Source of the DNA: Phymorhynchus buccinoides
Taxonomy: Eukaryota > Mollusca > Gastropoda > Neogastropoda > Raphitomidae
Length of the DNA stretch: 64,000 nucleotides
NCBI GenBank assembly: GCA_017654935.2
Contig: CM065710.1
Location: 24,272,591-24,336,590 of the forward strand
Reading direction: 5' to 3'
The translations under genes were made by a program, and so were the position numbers. Positions 41,840-55,444 of the stretch are shown piece by piece. Each line of letters opens with the position of its first letter. The first letter of the stretch is position 1. Under the pieces are notes generated by a model. That model was not told the origin of the DNA, ran no database searches, and saw only the letters and a program-made list of their open reading frames with translations.

Positions 41840-44800
41840 TTTGTCTGTGCCACATGGTTCATGGGAAATGTAGACATCTTTCTGTGTGCCACACGGTTCA
41901 TGGGAAATGTAGACATCTTTCTGTGTGCCACACGGTTCATGGGAAATGTAGACATCTTTCTGTGTGCCACATGGTTCATGGGAAATGTAGACATCTTTCT
42001 GTGTGCCACACGGTTCATGGGAAATGTAGACATCTTCATGTGTGCCACACGGTTCATGGGAAATGTAGACATCTTTCTGTGTGCCACACGGTTCATGGGA
42101 AATGTAGACATCTTTCTGTGTGCCACACGGTTCATGGGAAATGTAGACATCTTTCTGTGTGCCACACGGTTCATGGGAAATGTAGACATCTTTCTGTGTG
42201 CCACACGGTTCATGGGAAATGTAGACATCTTTCTGTGTGCCACACGGTTCATGGGAAATGTAGACATCTTCATGTGTGCCACACGGTTCATGGGAAATGT
42301 AGACATCTTCATGTGTGCCACACGGTTCATGGGAAATGTAGACATCTTTCTGTGTGCCACACGGTTCATGGGAAATGTAGACATCTTCATGTGTGCCACA
42401 CGGTTCATGGGAAATGTAGACATCTTTCTGTGTGCCACACGGTTCATGGGAAATGTAGACATCTTCATGTGTGCCACACGGTTCATGGGAAATGTAGACA
42501 TCTTTCTGTGTGCCACACGGTTCATGGGAAATGTAGACATCTTTCTGTGTGCCACACGGTTCATGGGAAATGTAGACATCTTCATGTGTGCCACACGGTT
42601 CATGGGAAATGTAGACATCCTTCTGTGTGCCACACGGTTCATGGGAAATGTAGACATCTTCATGTGTGCCACACGGTTCATGGGAAATGTAGACATCTTT
42701 CTGTGTGCCACACGGTTCATGGGAAATGTAGACATCTTCATGTGTGCCACACGGTTCATGGGAAATGTAGACATCTTCATGTGTGCCACACGGTTCATGG
42801 GAAATGTAGACATCTTCATGTGTGCCACACGGTTCATGGGAAATGTAGACATCTTCCTGTGTGCCACACGGTTCATGGGAAATGTAGACATCTTTCTGTG
42901 TGCCACACGGTTCATGGGAAATGTAGACATCTTCATGTGTGCCACACGGTTCATGGGAAATGTAGACATCTTTCTGTGTGCCACACGGTTCATGGGAAAT
43001 GTAGACATCTTCATGTGTGCCACACGGTTCATGGGAGACATCTTTCTGTGTGCCACACGGTTCATGGGAAATGTAGACATCGTTCTGTGTGCCACACGGT
43101 TCATGGGAAATGTAGACATCCTTCTGTGTGCCACACGGTTCATGGGAAATGTAGACATCCTTCTGTGTGCCACACGGTTCATGGGAAATGTAGACATCTT
43201 TCTGTGTGCCACACGGTTCATGGGAAATGTAGACATCTTTCTGTGTGCCACACGGTTCATGGGAAATGTAGACATCTTTCTGTGTGCCACACGGTTCATG
43301 GGAAATGTAGACATCCTTCTGTGTGCCACACGGTTCATGGGAAATGTAGACATCTTTCTGTGTGCCACACGGTTCATGGGAAATGTAGACATCTTTCTGT
43401 GTGCCACACGGTTCATGGGAAATGTAGACATCTTTCTGTGTGCCACATGGTTCATGGGAAATGTAGACATCTTTCTGTGTGCCACACGGTTCATGGGAAA
43501 TGTAGACATCTTCCTGTGTGCCACACGGTTCATGGGAAATGTAGACATCTTTCTGTGTGCCACACGGTCACGGTTCATGGGAAATGTAGACATCTTCCTG
43601 TGTGCCACACGGTTCATGGGAAATGTAGACATCTTTCTGTGTGCCACACGGTTCATGGGAAATGTAGACATCTTCATGTGTGCCACACGGTTCATGGGAA
43701 ATGTAGACATCCTTCTGTGTGCCACACGGTTCATGGGAAATGTAGACATCTTCCTGTGTGCCACACGGTTCATGGGAAATGTAGACATCTTTCTGTGTGC
43801 CACACGGTTCATGGGAAATGTAGACATCTTCATGTGTGCCACACGGTTCATGGGAAATGTAGACATCTTTCTGTGTGCCACACGGTTCATGGGAAATGTA
43901 GACATCTTCATGTGTGCCACACGGTTCATGGGAAATGTAGACATCTTCATGTGTGCCACACGGTTCATGGGAAATGTAGACATCTTCATGTGTGCCACAC
44001 GGTTCATGGGAAATGTAGACATCTTCCTGTGTGCCACACGGTTCATGGGAAATGTAGACATCTTTCTGTGTGCCACACGGTTCATGGGAAATGTAGACAT
44101 CTTCATGTGTGCCACACGGTTCATGGGAAATGTAGACATCTTTCTGTGTGCCACACGGTTCATGGGAAATGTAGACATCTTCATGTGTGCCACACGGTTC
44201 ATGGGAAATGTAGACATCTTTCTGTGTGCCACACGGTTCATGGGAAATGTAGACATCGTTCTGTGTGCCACACGGTTCATGGGAAATGTAGACATCTTTC
44301 TGTGTGCCACACGGTTCATGGGAAATGTAGACATCTTTCTGTGTGCCACACGGTTCATGGGAAATGTAGACATCTTTCTGTGTGCCACACGGTTCATGGG
44401 AAATGTAGACATCTTTCTGTGTGCCACACGGTTCATGGGAAATGTAGACATCTTTCTGTGTGCCACACGGTTCATGGGAAATGTAGACATCCTTCTGTGT
44501 GCCACACGGTTCATGGGAAATGTAGACATCTTTCTGTGTGCCACACGGTTCATGGGAAATGTAGACATCTTTCTGTGTGCCACACGGTTCATGGGAAATG
44601 TAGACATCTTTCTGTGTGCCACATGGTTCATGGGAAATGTAGACATCTTTCTGTGTGCCACACGGTTCATGGGAAATGTAGACATCTTCCTGTGTGCCAC
44701 ACGGTTCATGGGAAATGTAGACATCTTTCTGTGTGCCACACGGTCACGGTTCATGGGAAATGTAGACATCTTCCTGTGTGCCACACGGTTCATGGGAAAT

Positions 44801-46370
44801 GTAGACATCTTTCTGTGTGCCACACGGTTCATGGGAAATGTAGACATCTTCATGTGTGCCACACGGTTCATGGGAAATGTAGACATCTTTCTGTGTGCCA
44901 CACGGTTCATGGGAAATGTAGACATCTTTCTGTGTGCCACACGGTTCATGGGAAATGTAGACATCTTTCTGTGTGCCACACGGTTCATGGGAAATGTAGA
45001 CATCTTTCTGTGTGCCACACGGTTCATGGGAAATGTAGACATCTTCCTGTGTGCCACACGGTTCATGGGAAATGTAGACATCTTTCTGTGTGCCACACGG
45101 TCACGGTTCATGGGAAATGTAGACATCTTCCTGTGTGCCACACGGTTCATGGGAAATGTAGACATCTTTCTGTGTGCCACACGGTTCATGGGAAATGTAG
45201 ACATCTTCATGTGTGCCACACGGTTCATGGGAAATGTAGACATCTTTCTGTGTGCCACACGGTTCATGGGAAATGTAGACATCTTCATGTGTGCCACACG
45301 GTTCATGGGAAATGTAGACATCTTTCTGTGTGCCACACGGTTCATGGGAAATGTAGACATCGTTCTGTGTGCCACACGGTTCATGGGAAATGTAGACATC
45401 TTTCTGTGTGCCACACGGTTCATGGGAAATGTAGACATCTTTCTGTGTGCCACACGGTTCATGGGAAATGTAGACATCTTTCTGTGTGCCACACGGTTCA
45501 TGGGAAATGTAGACATCTTTCTGTGTGCCACACGGTTCATGGGAAATGTAGACATCTTTCTGTGTGCCACACGGTTCATGGGAAATGTAGACATCCTTCT
45601 GTGTGCCACACGGTTCATGGGAAATGTAGACATCTTTCTGTGTGCCACACGGTTCATGGGAAATGTAGACATCTTTCTGTGTGCCACACGGTTCATGGGA
45701 AATGTAGACATCTTTCTGTGTGCCACATGGTTCATGGGAAATGTAGACATCTTTCTGTGTGCCACACGGTTCATGGGAAATGTAGACATCTTCATGTGTG
45801 CCACACGGTTCATGGGAAATGTAGACATCTTTCTGTGTGCCACACGGTTCATGGGAAATGTAGACATCTTTCTGTGTGCCACACGGTTCATGGGAAATGT
45901 AGACATCTTTCTGTGTGCCACACGGTTCATGGGAAATGTAGACATCTTTCTGTGTGCCACACGGTTCATGGGAAATGTAGACATCTTCATGTGTGCCACA
46001 CGGTTCATGGGAAATGTAGACATCTTTCTGTGTGCCACACGGTTCATGGGAAATGTAGACATCTTTCTGTGTGCCACACGGTTCATGGGAAATGTAGACA
46101 TCTTTCTGTGTGCCACATGGTTCATGGGAAATGTAGACATCCTTCTGTGTGCCACACGGTTCATGGGAAATGTAGACATCTTCATGTGTGCCACATGGGA
46201 AATGTAGACATCTTTTGTGTGCCACACTCATGGGAAATGTAGACATCTTCATGTGTGCCACACGGTTCATGGGAAATGTAGACTTCTTCATGTGTGCCAC
46301 ATGGTTCATGGGAAATGTAGACATCTTCCTGTGTGCCACACGTTCCATGGGAAATGTTGACATTTTTCAG
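41840..46370. repeat. Large 39-bp minisatellite (about 116 units)
   Basis: The unit reads GTTCATGGGAAATGTAGACA followed by TCTTTCTGTGTGCCACACG. Variable positions are mainly the TTTCTG/TTCATG/CTTCTG/GTTCTG/TTCCTG segment and CACACGG/CACATGG. A 6-bp insertion (TCACGG) occurs at about 43567, 44743 and 45100, and a 6-bp deletion at about 43035. Several rare variants recur 1,176 bp apart (30 units plus 6 bp), revealing higher-order duplication. Units degrade at the right edge (46190-46370). Because unit and indels are multiples of three, both strands show open frames of about 1,470-1,490 codons encoding 13-residue repeats. I treat these as satellite, not genes. Confidence 0.95.
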
Positions 46371-46379
46371 TAGATTGAG

Positions 46380-47360
46380 AAGGAAATAAATGTTATGAAA
46401 ATTCGTTGTTTTGACATTTTATGTTTTGTTTCCAAAGTGTTCTCTTTTGTTGAGGTGTGTGAATCATCTAAAGTAATCGTGTGAACAAAACCTGCGAAAA
46501 TGCGAGTGGAAAAATTGTTTTGGCATTTGCTATTTTCTCGTCATAGAGGCTTGTGTCTGTGAAATTCAGGCTGCGTTCATTAGTCTGAGCTGGAGAATGT
46601 TGCCACCACCCCCACCCCCACCTTTTCTTCTTCTTTTTTTTTTGGGGGGGGGGGGTGCTCTCTTAGGCAGTCTTTTACTAGTGAAAGTAGATTTTTTACC
46701 CCAGAAATTTTACATGTTTAACACTTGTAACCCCGATTAAAATGATGACTCTACTCCCTGTAACCACCAAATTAATGTTGGTAAACTGGGCCCGAAATGG
46801 GGTACTTTGCTTAAAAATATATTAAAAAATAACTACTCGATGGATTGACTTCAAATGTTCAGGGTTTGTGTATAAATGAAGAATGTTTAACTTGCAATGT
46901 TTTTTTTGTTATGTGATATTTTTTGATATTGCAATTTTAACTCCAAAATACATAACGAAGTGGGTGTACGGGGGCGGTTTCAGACGGCTTGGTAGGAGAA
47001 AGTAATGGATGTCATGGGCGGAATCAGGCTATAAGGGGCTTAAAAAGTTAAATTATGTGAGTTCTTGTCTCTAGAAATGTACTTAGTTTGAAGGAACCAA
47101 AATAAAATAATGTTTTTCATGACTAGCTCAGTGTAGGGGAAAGATATTCAGTAGTGTACCCAGGATCGCCGATTAGTAGTGGTGAAATTCAGACAGGATC
47201 ATTTTACAAACGTTGCATAGTAGTAGTAGTAGTAGTAGTAATTAGCGCTAGAAGTGGGCCTCGCGGCCCTTTTACGCCCTTTCTCATTAGTGACTTTGAT
47301 TTGTTTCAGGGTGGCTTGCTTTCTACAGCTAAACTATAAAATTTAACAAAAATATGGAAT

Positions 47361-47391
<31 letters not shown>

Positions 47392-47980
47392 AATGCATCG
47401 AAAGTAGTATAAAAATGTCACATAATTTTGTCTTTGTCCAGAAGATTTTTTAGTGTATTTATGTTAGGTGCAGCCTGAATGTTAGTTGACGAATTATTCC
47501 AGTATTGAACAACTCGGTTAGAAAAGTAAAACTTGTGAATGTTGCGATGCTGTTAAAAGAGAGAGAGAGTGAGAGAGAGAAAACAATATAAATTTGTGCA
47601 TGTATTAGTTGTGACTTTATTAAGTTCCTCAGTCGTGTGAGTGTGTGTGTGCTCTTTTGCGTGTGCATGCAGACCTGTGTGTGTGTGATTAATAATTTTG
47701 TCCTTGGTTGTGAAAAGTCTTATTGTGTTAAAAGTTTAAAATGTTATTGATGTAAATACGCAACACTTTGCATTGCTAATTTGTATGTACCTTTTTAATA
47801 CAAAGCACCGAAACTTACCAACCTTTAACCATGCATCAAAATTAAGATGGGTTTTTTTTTGGCACACATAGCCTACTAAGCCAGTTTTATTTCAGAAATT
47901 AACATTTGTAACAGATGCACAGAAACATTGTCAAATGCTAACAAAAAGTTGTGACAAATGTAAGATGGATATTTGCTCAA
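46380..47980. other. Unassigned AT-rich sequence
   Basis: No exon supported. Contains poly-T at about 47366-47391, (GTA)n at about 47218-47239 and a possible decayed SINE 3' fragment near 46545-46600 (GAGGCTTGTGTCTGTGAAAT). Confidence 0.4.
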
Positions 47981-48523
47981 TTAACCCTCTCTAGGACACA
48001 GACGCCAAATTCAACCGAATTTTGTCAACTCATGCATCCCGTAAGCGCCGATTGCGCCCGCTGAACGCAGGTCTAGTACGTTCACTTTCACTTTCTCCCT
48101 ACCCACAATGCAATATACTAAGTTAGTTCTTCCTGTTCCTGACTCTCGCTGGTCCGTTTTTGGTTCTTACAGCAAGGGAAAGCACCCTCTAGTCTTTTTG
48201 AACGGATTTTTCAAAGTGACCCCAAATTTTTTTTCTTCTTTCCACGTGACGTGACGCAGTATTGACTCGGCGCGATGCTCGGAGTGCCATTACGGATTTT
48301 TTTTATTCCAATTCATGGTTTGTTGTGTGACAGTGTGTTAGCTTTGGAATAATTATATCATCATTGCTATTCAATATGCATTTTCAGAAATGAAATGTGA
48401 GTTAGACTTTATTCTGGGTGATTTTTTTAATGAAAATATTTGGTGTGACGTTCGGAGTTAATTCCCATCTCTCGGGAACTGGGATCGATTCCCGGTTCGA
48501 ATGGTTGGGAGTCAGAGGGTTAA
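47981..48523. mobile_element. Possible TTAA-flanked element, third family
   Basis: TTAACCCTCT at the left and AGAGGGTTAA at the right; only the outer 10 bp match. 543 bp. Confidence 0.45.
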
Positions 48524-49223
48524 ATGATGCGGTTGTCAATGTAGTGTGTTTTCACAGTCTTGGTTTTAATTATGCTAATGAGACAATGATTATGCTAATG
48601 AGACAAAGATATCATTAACTGTGGGTGTTAGGGGAGGGGTGTGAATTGGTTTTCACTGTTATTTTGTTATAACTTGATTTGTATGTTCATGATAGTTGTG
48701 ATGTTTAATGCTCCACCATTTTTGTCTGTTGTCATGGTTTGTGTAAGACATTTTGCTTCGGACTTACGTTAGAGATTTCATTGTGTATTCTTTGTTGTAT
48801 TATTTTCAATTTGATGTGACTACGTTGTTTTGTTTTTTTACAATTTTTTTTTTTATTTGTCTGTTTTTGTTAATATGGTTTTAGTGGTTTTATGCGCCTG
48901 TTTGTGAATGTGTTTGAAATTATGATTACCCATTACTAGTATTATTAATTTATCATTTGATGACCATCAGGTCCTATTTTTTTAATCCTGGTTTCCTTTA
49001 GCACAGGTAGTGTTGCTGTCATTTTATGTGGTGACAGTCATGACATAACTGTGTGTGCTGTCAGCAGGGCTCTGATATCTATAGTTTTGTACTGTTTGTT
49101 TGTCTGTCTGTCTGTCTGTTTGGCTTCAAATTCAGCGAAAACGATTAAGCCTAGACCCCTATAACCTTATATATTATTGATCAGCGTCATCTCAGGAATG
49201 CAGTGAAACACTTTTTTTTCTAC

Positions 49224-49397
49224 TACCGTATTTTACGGACTACAAGGCGCACCTGATTATAAGGCGCACCCCCCAAATTTCACACAAAATTCAGATTTTG
49301 TTTCTCTATATTCTTACTATATTATCGGTCTCATTATAAGGCGCAGGGGTCTTAGTCTGGGGGAAAAGTATCGCCTTATAGTCCGTAAAATACGGTA
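49224..49397. mobile_element. CGGACTATAAGGCG-type MITE, best-preserved copy
   Basis: TACCGTATTTTACGGACTAC and TAGTCCGTAAAATACGGTA form near-perfect inverted ends over 174 bp. Confidence 0.8.
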
Positions 49398-49489
49398 TTT
49401 TAAAAAGACGGGCTAGATATTCAGCCAAGAAAGTTGCAGAAAAACCATAACAGAAACAAAGGCAACTAACTGGCATTGGTCAGTTTCTT

Positions 49490-49790
49490 CTTCTTTTGTT
49501 GCTCAGTTTCCTGTAATATGAGCCCAGATTCATCATGCTGCTGTTATGCGCCTAACTAAGAAGTAATTAGGCCCAGCATGTCCGTCTTCGGCTGGAGAAA
49601 ATTTTGTAAGAGTTTCTTTTCTTTTTTTAAAAGGCAGGAGAATGGACAAGTAAGGTAGAAAGATAGGTAACAAGCAAGCACAGGGAAAAGGCAAGAGTCA
49701 AAGAGAGTGACAGATTAGAGGAAGTTTCAAGTACAGAACTTCCAGAAGGTCGGGGAACTATTTGTGTGAAAGTCACCCCCACCCCACCCC
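49490..49790 (-). repeat. Dispersed repeat G, near-full copy
   Basis: Same block order as 27140-27440, including TTAGGCCCAGCATGTCCGTC. A neighbouring 120-bp segment (AAAAGATCTGTGTGTGTGTG ... GATGACTTCCAGATAGCAGA) is tandemly duplicated at 49857 and 49980. Confidence 0.65.
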
Positions 49791-50138
49791 CTGGTATCCC
49801 CATGGGGGAGGGGTGGTTGATTTCACTGAAGGGGTTTTTGTCCTTGGGTCTAGATGAAAAAGATCTGTGTGTGTGTGTGTCGGTCAGTTGTGTCTGATGA
49901 TGACTTCCAGATAGCAGAGAAGCCAAGGGGAGGGGTGGTTGATTTCACTGAAGGGGTTTTTGTCCTTGAGTCTATAAGAAAAAGATCTGTGTGTGTGTGT
50001 GTCGGTCAGTTGTGTCTGATGATGACTTCCAGATAGCAGAGAAGGTGACTGTTATTCTGGAGGGCTGGGTTAAAATTTGGAGGGAGGCTGCGAAACAGCG
50101 CTGGGTAATGGTCAGTTCAGCGTAAATCATTCCTGTTT

Positions 50139-50349
50139 CATACCTGTTTACTCTACTCTTTTCGAGTAGTGCTCTACTCAATTTGGACCTCTACTACTCT
50201 TCAAAATTGAAAATAATGCTCTAGTTCTTGATTGCTACTCATTTTCAGTGAACAGTGTTTGATGGTTTAATGAATAAAACTACACATTTTGCACCCAGGC
50301 TACTCATTTCAGCTATCCAGACTACTCAAGACTTGTGTAAACAGGTCTG
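50139..50349. mobile_element. CAGACCTGTTTAC-ended MITE, copy 2
   Basis: CATACCTGTTTACTCTACTC and GTGTAAACAGGTCTG ends; interior matches 33859-34062. Confidence 0.75.
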
Positions 50350-50354
50350 CTGTT

Positions 50355-50455
50355 TTATTAGGTATTAGGTACTTTATAGTCACAGAGGCGTCTGTGAAAT
50401 CCGGGTTGCTCCCACCTGGAGAGCGCGTCACAGCCAGAGGCGCGCCACACACTTT
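50355..50455 (-). mobile_element. SINE 3' fragment
   Basis: TATTAGGTATTAGGTACTTT then CACAGAGGCGTCTGTGAAAT and GGAGAGCGCGTCACAGCCAG match the tail module of the SINE. Head and centre are absent. Confidence 0.75.
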
Positions 50456-50812
50456 TTTTTTTGCTGTCCCATCTTCTGGGCCGTACAGTGGCGTTGCTCC
50501 CACGCCGCTCATTCCGAGTCCCAATTCGCAGCCACACCTCCACACGTTCAGGTCTCAGAATCCGAGACCAGCAGTCCAAGAGGAGCGAATCTATGTTAGG
50601 CCGTCAGGAGGCACTTATTTGTTTGTTGGTTGGCATTGTATTGGTTGCGATGGATGAATAGTGATCACTTCTGAAAGTTGGCGTGAGAATGGTGTGGATA
50701 TGAAATAAACGTTGAATGGTTGCAACAAAGCTGTGATTTATTATTTATTATGAAAATGAATGAATGAAGCTGTGAAAAGATGAAAGGAGATATAGGTGTT
50801 TTCTCTTGTTCC

Positions 50813-50817
<5 letters not shown>

Positions 50818-50887
<70 letters not shown>
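50818..50887 (+). repeat. (CT)n microsatellite
   Basis: Pure CT dinucleotides. Confidence 0.95.
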
Positions 50888-50890
<3 letters not shown>

Positions 50891-50998
50891 AGAGGTTAAA
50901 AGCCTGATGCAATAAACTATTCAAAGTGTCAGTTGTCTCTTCTCTTTTTTTCTATTTCTCTCTCCAATTTTTGTTTTTACATCAGCAGCACAAGTATG

Positions 50999-51174
50999 CA
51001 GTGGACCCTCCCATATAAGACCTCCCATTATTAGACTCCCTCCCACATAAGACCTACTTCTCTGAGACATTGCCTTTCTTTGTAAGTATTAAAATTACCT
51101 CCCTTTAAGACCCCTCCTTTATAAGACCTCATTTTGGATGATTTTTTTTAGGTTTTATAAGGGAGGTTCCACTG
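50999..51174. mobile_element. pogo/Tigger-like MITE
   Basis: CAGTGGACCCTCCCATATAA and TTATAAGGGAGGTTCCACTG ends. About 176 bp; TA follows the right end. Confidence 0.75.
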
Positions 51175-51223
51175 TATTTGCAATAAACTTTAATTTTAAT
51201 TAATAATTTATTAACTTTTCCCC

Positions 51224-51673
51224 TTAACCTTTACCGGATCATGCTTTTGACTACACGGACACGATGGCGGGGGTCTTCCACGACCCCCTACTTGTCAAAG
51301 AGCGAATTCCTAGGTGTTTATCCCTGTCAGGATGGCGGGGGTCTCCCACGACCCCTACTTGTCAATGAGTCACCATGTGTTTATCCCTGTCCGGATGGCG
51401 GGGGTCTCCCACAACCCCTACTCAATGCACTGCAGTGCTCTTTAAAGTAGGGGTCTTGGGAGACCCCCGTCATCCGGACAGGTATATCAAAATTACGCGT
51501 CATTACGTCATTTATATTTTATACACATTAATGAAATTTAACACACTTAAAGCCATTTACGTTTTTGACAAAGTCATGAAATTTCATGAAGATTGCTTAA
51601 ATAGTTTTAGAGATATAACATGTTTTGTGTGTCAAGGGGTCGTGGGCGACCCCAGAAGTCCGGTAAAGGTTAA
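51224..51673. mobile_element. TTAA-flanked MITE, fourth family
   Basis: TTAACCTTTACCGGA and TCCGGTAAAGGTTAA are perfect inverted ends. The interior has three tandem copies of a GTGTTTATCCCTGTC...GGCGGGGGTC unit near 51255-51420. Confidence 0.85.
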
Positions 51674-51734
51674 ATTGCACAACTTTTTGCACTTCCATTT
51701 TTTAACTAACCTTTTAACTTTTTGCCATTCAAAC

Positions 51735-52055
51735 CGTGGGGATACTGGGGATCTTTTTGTACAAATAGTTCCCCCAACTTCTGGAAGTTCTGTGCTTGGG
51801 ACTTCCTCTAAATTTCTCTAACCTGTCACTCTCTTTGACTCTGCCTTTTCTCTTTGCTTACTGTCATCTACTATCTTTCTCCCTTACTGGTCTTTGTTCT
51901 GGAAACTTCTTTCAAAGATTTCCTTCAGCCAAGATGGACATGCTAAGGCCTAACTTTCTTAGTTAGGCGTATAATGGCAGCATGACGCATCTGCATTCAT
52001 ATGACAGGAAACTGAGTGATTGACGATTACACGAAGAAGAAGTCATGCCAGGTAC
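51735..52055 (+). repeat. Dispersed repeat G, full copy with (GAA)n tail
   Basis: Runs from GGGGATACTGGGGATCTTTT to GAAGAAGAAG. Another partial + copy follows at 52080-52250 and a - copy at 52290-52500, making an inverted pair. Confidence 0.7.
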
Positions 52056-52849
52056 AATTATTTCATATTTATGGAATCTCTTCTCTGTGGGGATACTGTG
52101 GGGGTCTTTTGTACACCTGGAAGTCCCCCCACCTTCTGGAAGTTCTGCGCTTGTAACTTCCTCTAATCTGTCACTCTCTTTGACTCTGCCTTTTCTCTTT
52201 GCTTACTGTCATCCACTATCTTTCTGACTTATTGGCCCATTCTCCTGCCTTTAAAAAAAAAAATCTTCCAAATAATTTTCTCCCTTGCGAAATCGAAATG
52301 TGTCGGCTGTTTGCAGAATTTTTATGGGGAAAAAAGGCATGAGAATGGACCAGTAAGGCAGAAAGATAGTAGGCCTACATGTAGATGACAGTAAGCAAAG
52401 GGAAAAGGCAGAGTCAAAGAGTGACAGATTAGAGGAAGCTACAAGCACAGAACTTCCAGAAGGTGGGGGAACTATATGCAAAAGAACCCACGGGGAGCCA
52501 CTTGGTTTGAGAGTCATAGTCATTCACATTTAAATTAAATTAACTGTACAACAATATTGTTTTCCATCACTGTAGAAAATCATTCATTGTACATCTATCC
52601 TTTTTTATTGGCCCTACAATGATGTCAATCAATGGTTTAAAAGACATTTGAAGAAATGGTATCAAAGACTGTACAGGGGAAGATAAGCATCCGGTCTCTT
52701 TTCCCTATATGAGTAGTGAGGACAGAAACACTGGTTATGTCCCTTTGAAACGTGACACATTTTACACGTCGATAGGTCAGTTGAATTCTCCGTTCAAGTT
52801 CCTGTCCGAGTTTTTGGATAGCCTCCACTGTGAACCGCACAAACATAGC

Positions 52850-53235
52850 ATAGCGTACATGGCACTATAGGCTATTTTGTTGTAGCCTTTTGCCCTCTAA
52901 ATATGTTTTTGATTTTTATTTGGTTTGGCTTCATTCACTGATGACTACTAAGGCATCTGTGTTTTATTCCTTTAAATCTGTATATTAACTGAATACATTT
53001 TGTTTTGGAAAAACTTATCTATAATATTTTTGAATGAATTTAATGACTGCTTCATCGGGAAGGTTATTCCATGCATTTATTTCTCTGTTAGTAAAAAAGT
53101 TTTGTGCTAGTCTGGTGTTAGTATCTTTGTTGTACAGTTTAAAGTTATGACCACGGGTTCTATCACCCTCACAAAGAGTTGGTAGGCTGTTAGTAGTGGA
53201 ATAATCGTATAAATGGTGACATATTTTATACACGC
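52850..53235 (-). pseudogene. LINE C-terminal fragment
   Basis: Minus-strand frame encodes SLPTLCEGDRTRGHNFKLYN, LAQNFFTNREINAWNNLPDE and AVIKF, the same family as the fragment at 18650-18960. 5' truncated. Confidence 0.7.
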
Positions 53236-53414
53236 ATATTTATATCGATAACTCTATCAGCCCGCGCCGGTTCGCCGAGCTTTTAAGTAATCCATCTTAC
53301 CCTTTTAGAATATCTTTGATGGTATGAATCGTAGAGAGAATAAAAGAATGCACTTCTGAGCACAATATAAAGTTTTTAACTGTAGCCCTGAAAATGTTAA
53401 TCTCAGATTTCCTC

Positions 53415-53500
53415 TATCTGCCAATAATAATAATAATAAACGGATATTTATATAGCGCTTTTTGTCGAGCACAAAGCGCTTTACAATCAGTATTGAAACA
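53415..53500 (-). repeat. AAAGCGCTATATAAAT-type repeat tail
   Basis: (AAT)n then TTTATATAGCGCTTTTTGTC and AAAGCGCTTTACAATCAG, followed by CA-rich sequence to 53730, as in 25165-25735. Confidence 0.6.
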
Positions 53501-53763
53501 CGCACAACAGACACACACGCACGTACGTGCATGCACGAGAGTGAACGCGTTCTTGCACACAGACATACACACACATACCCACACACATTTCATCAAACAC
53601 ACAGAAAACACTGAAACGCACACAAACTTACTCAAACATACACTTGTACAAACACGCACGCACACACGCACTCGCATACACAAAGCACTCACGTGTACTC
53701 ACACTCACAGACACATACTCACACACACTCCTCCACTTAATGAATAAACTACTTTGATACTGA

Positions 53764-53904
<141 letters not shown>

Positions 53905-54351
53905 CTCCCTCCCTCCATCACCCTGTTACTGTACATGACGTTCACAATACTTGAGTCTGTTGAAATTACTCACCACTAAAGCGAAATTGTGTCAGACTAA
54001 ACTCCATTTTTACAGTATAAATTATAAATGTATGCACTATTAAATGAATACGTAGGGAATGCTTGTGTGTATGACTTTTACTATATTATGTTTGCAAACT
54101 GTATCATCTTTACTTAAAAAATGTTCGTCCGCTGCAACATGCGTGTGCATATAAGATTAGGTTTGATTGTATTAGCATACTATGTATGACTTTTGCATGC
54201 TCATTATATTTGTTTGTTTGTCCTTTTTTTTATATTTTTAATTCTTTACTATTCCTTACGAGTGCTGGATGTTTAAAAAAAGCAACAACAAAAAAAGCAT
54301 GTGCTATTTGCTTATTCTATTACCCTCTATACATAAACTTCATTCAATTCA

Positions 54352-54542
<191 letters not shown>

Positions 54543-54559
54543 CCCCCCCCCTGAGATAG

Positions 54560-55300
54560 GATTAGGTTTGATTTTGTCACATATGTGTTTCTTTCTAAAT
54601 GTGTGAACGTTAAAGATGAGTATGTAGAATAGGATTTGGTGGGTTTTTTTGTCATGTGTATGTGTTTATGCTTTGATTTGGTGCATGCTAAATATGAGTA
54701 TTTACAGTGGTTTTAGGCTGGATTTTATCATGTGTATTTGTTTAAATTTAAATTGTGCATGTTAAAGACGAGTATGTAAAGTAGGTTTAGGCTTAATTTC
54801 GTCATTGTATGTGCTTAGTTTTTAATATGTGCATACACATTATAAAAACATGAATAGGTTTGCTTTTGTCACGTGTGTGTATTTACTTCTTAATTTGTGC
54901 ATGTTAAGTATGAATAATGTAATATAGGAATATGTTTGATTTTGTTATGTGTACACATATTTACATTTAAAATTGTGCATGTTAAGATGAGTAGGTAAAG
55001 TAGAGCTAGGTTTGATTTTATTACATGCATGATTGTTCGTTCAAATAAGTACATTTTTAAGATGAGTATGTAAAGTATGATTAGGATTGGTTTTAATATG
55101 TGTTTGTGCACTTCTAAATTTGTGCATGTTAAAGATGAGTATGAAAAGTACGTAGGATTATTTTGGTTTTGTTTTCCGTGAGTATGTGCTTAGGCCTACT
55201 CTTAATTTATGCACGTTCAAAATGAGTATAGTTAATAATAGGTTTGATTTTGTTATTGTTGTGCTACTATATAGGGTTGTATTTTGCATTCTTATATTGC
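54560..55300 (+). repeat. Degenerate tandem repeat (about 60-85 bp units)
   Basis: TTAGGTTTGATTTTGTCA, GTGCATGTTAAAGATGAGTA and TGTAAAGTAGG recur about ten times in the same order with heavy divergence. Confidence 0.6.
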
Positions 55301-55444
55301 TTTGTCTGTGCTCATTTTCCTTTTCCATTTCAACTTTTTTTTCTTTTTTTTTCAGAGGGCTGGATGTAAAAAAGCATGTTATTGCTTATTCTATTACCCT
55401 CTATAAATAACATTCATTCAATTCAATTCAATTCAATTCAATTT

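Noticed and set aside
41758..46363. Open frames of about 1,470-1,490 codons on both strands
   Set aside because: All come from one 39-bp unit whose length is divisible by three. No promoter, splice site or non-repeat domain supports a gene.
41840..46370. CRISPR-like array of regularly spaced repeats
   Set aside because: Units are contiguous and nearly identical with no unique spacers; the context is an animal genome without cas genes.
50461..50661. 66-codon frame with hydrophobic C-terminus ahead of AATAAA
   Set aside because: No start context, known domain or neighbouring exon; it directly adjoins a SINE fragment and may be part of an unrecognised repeat.
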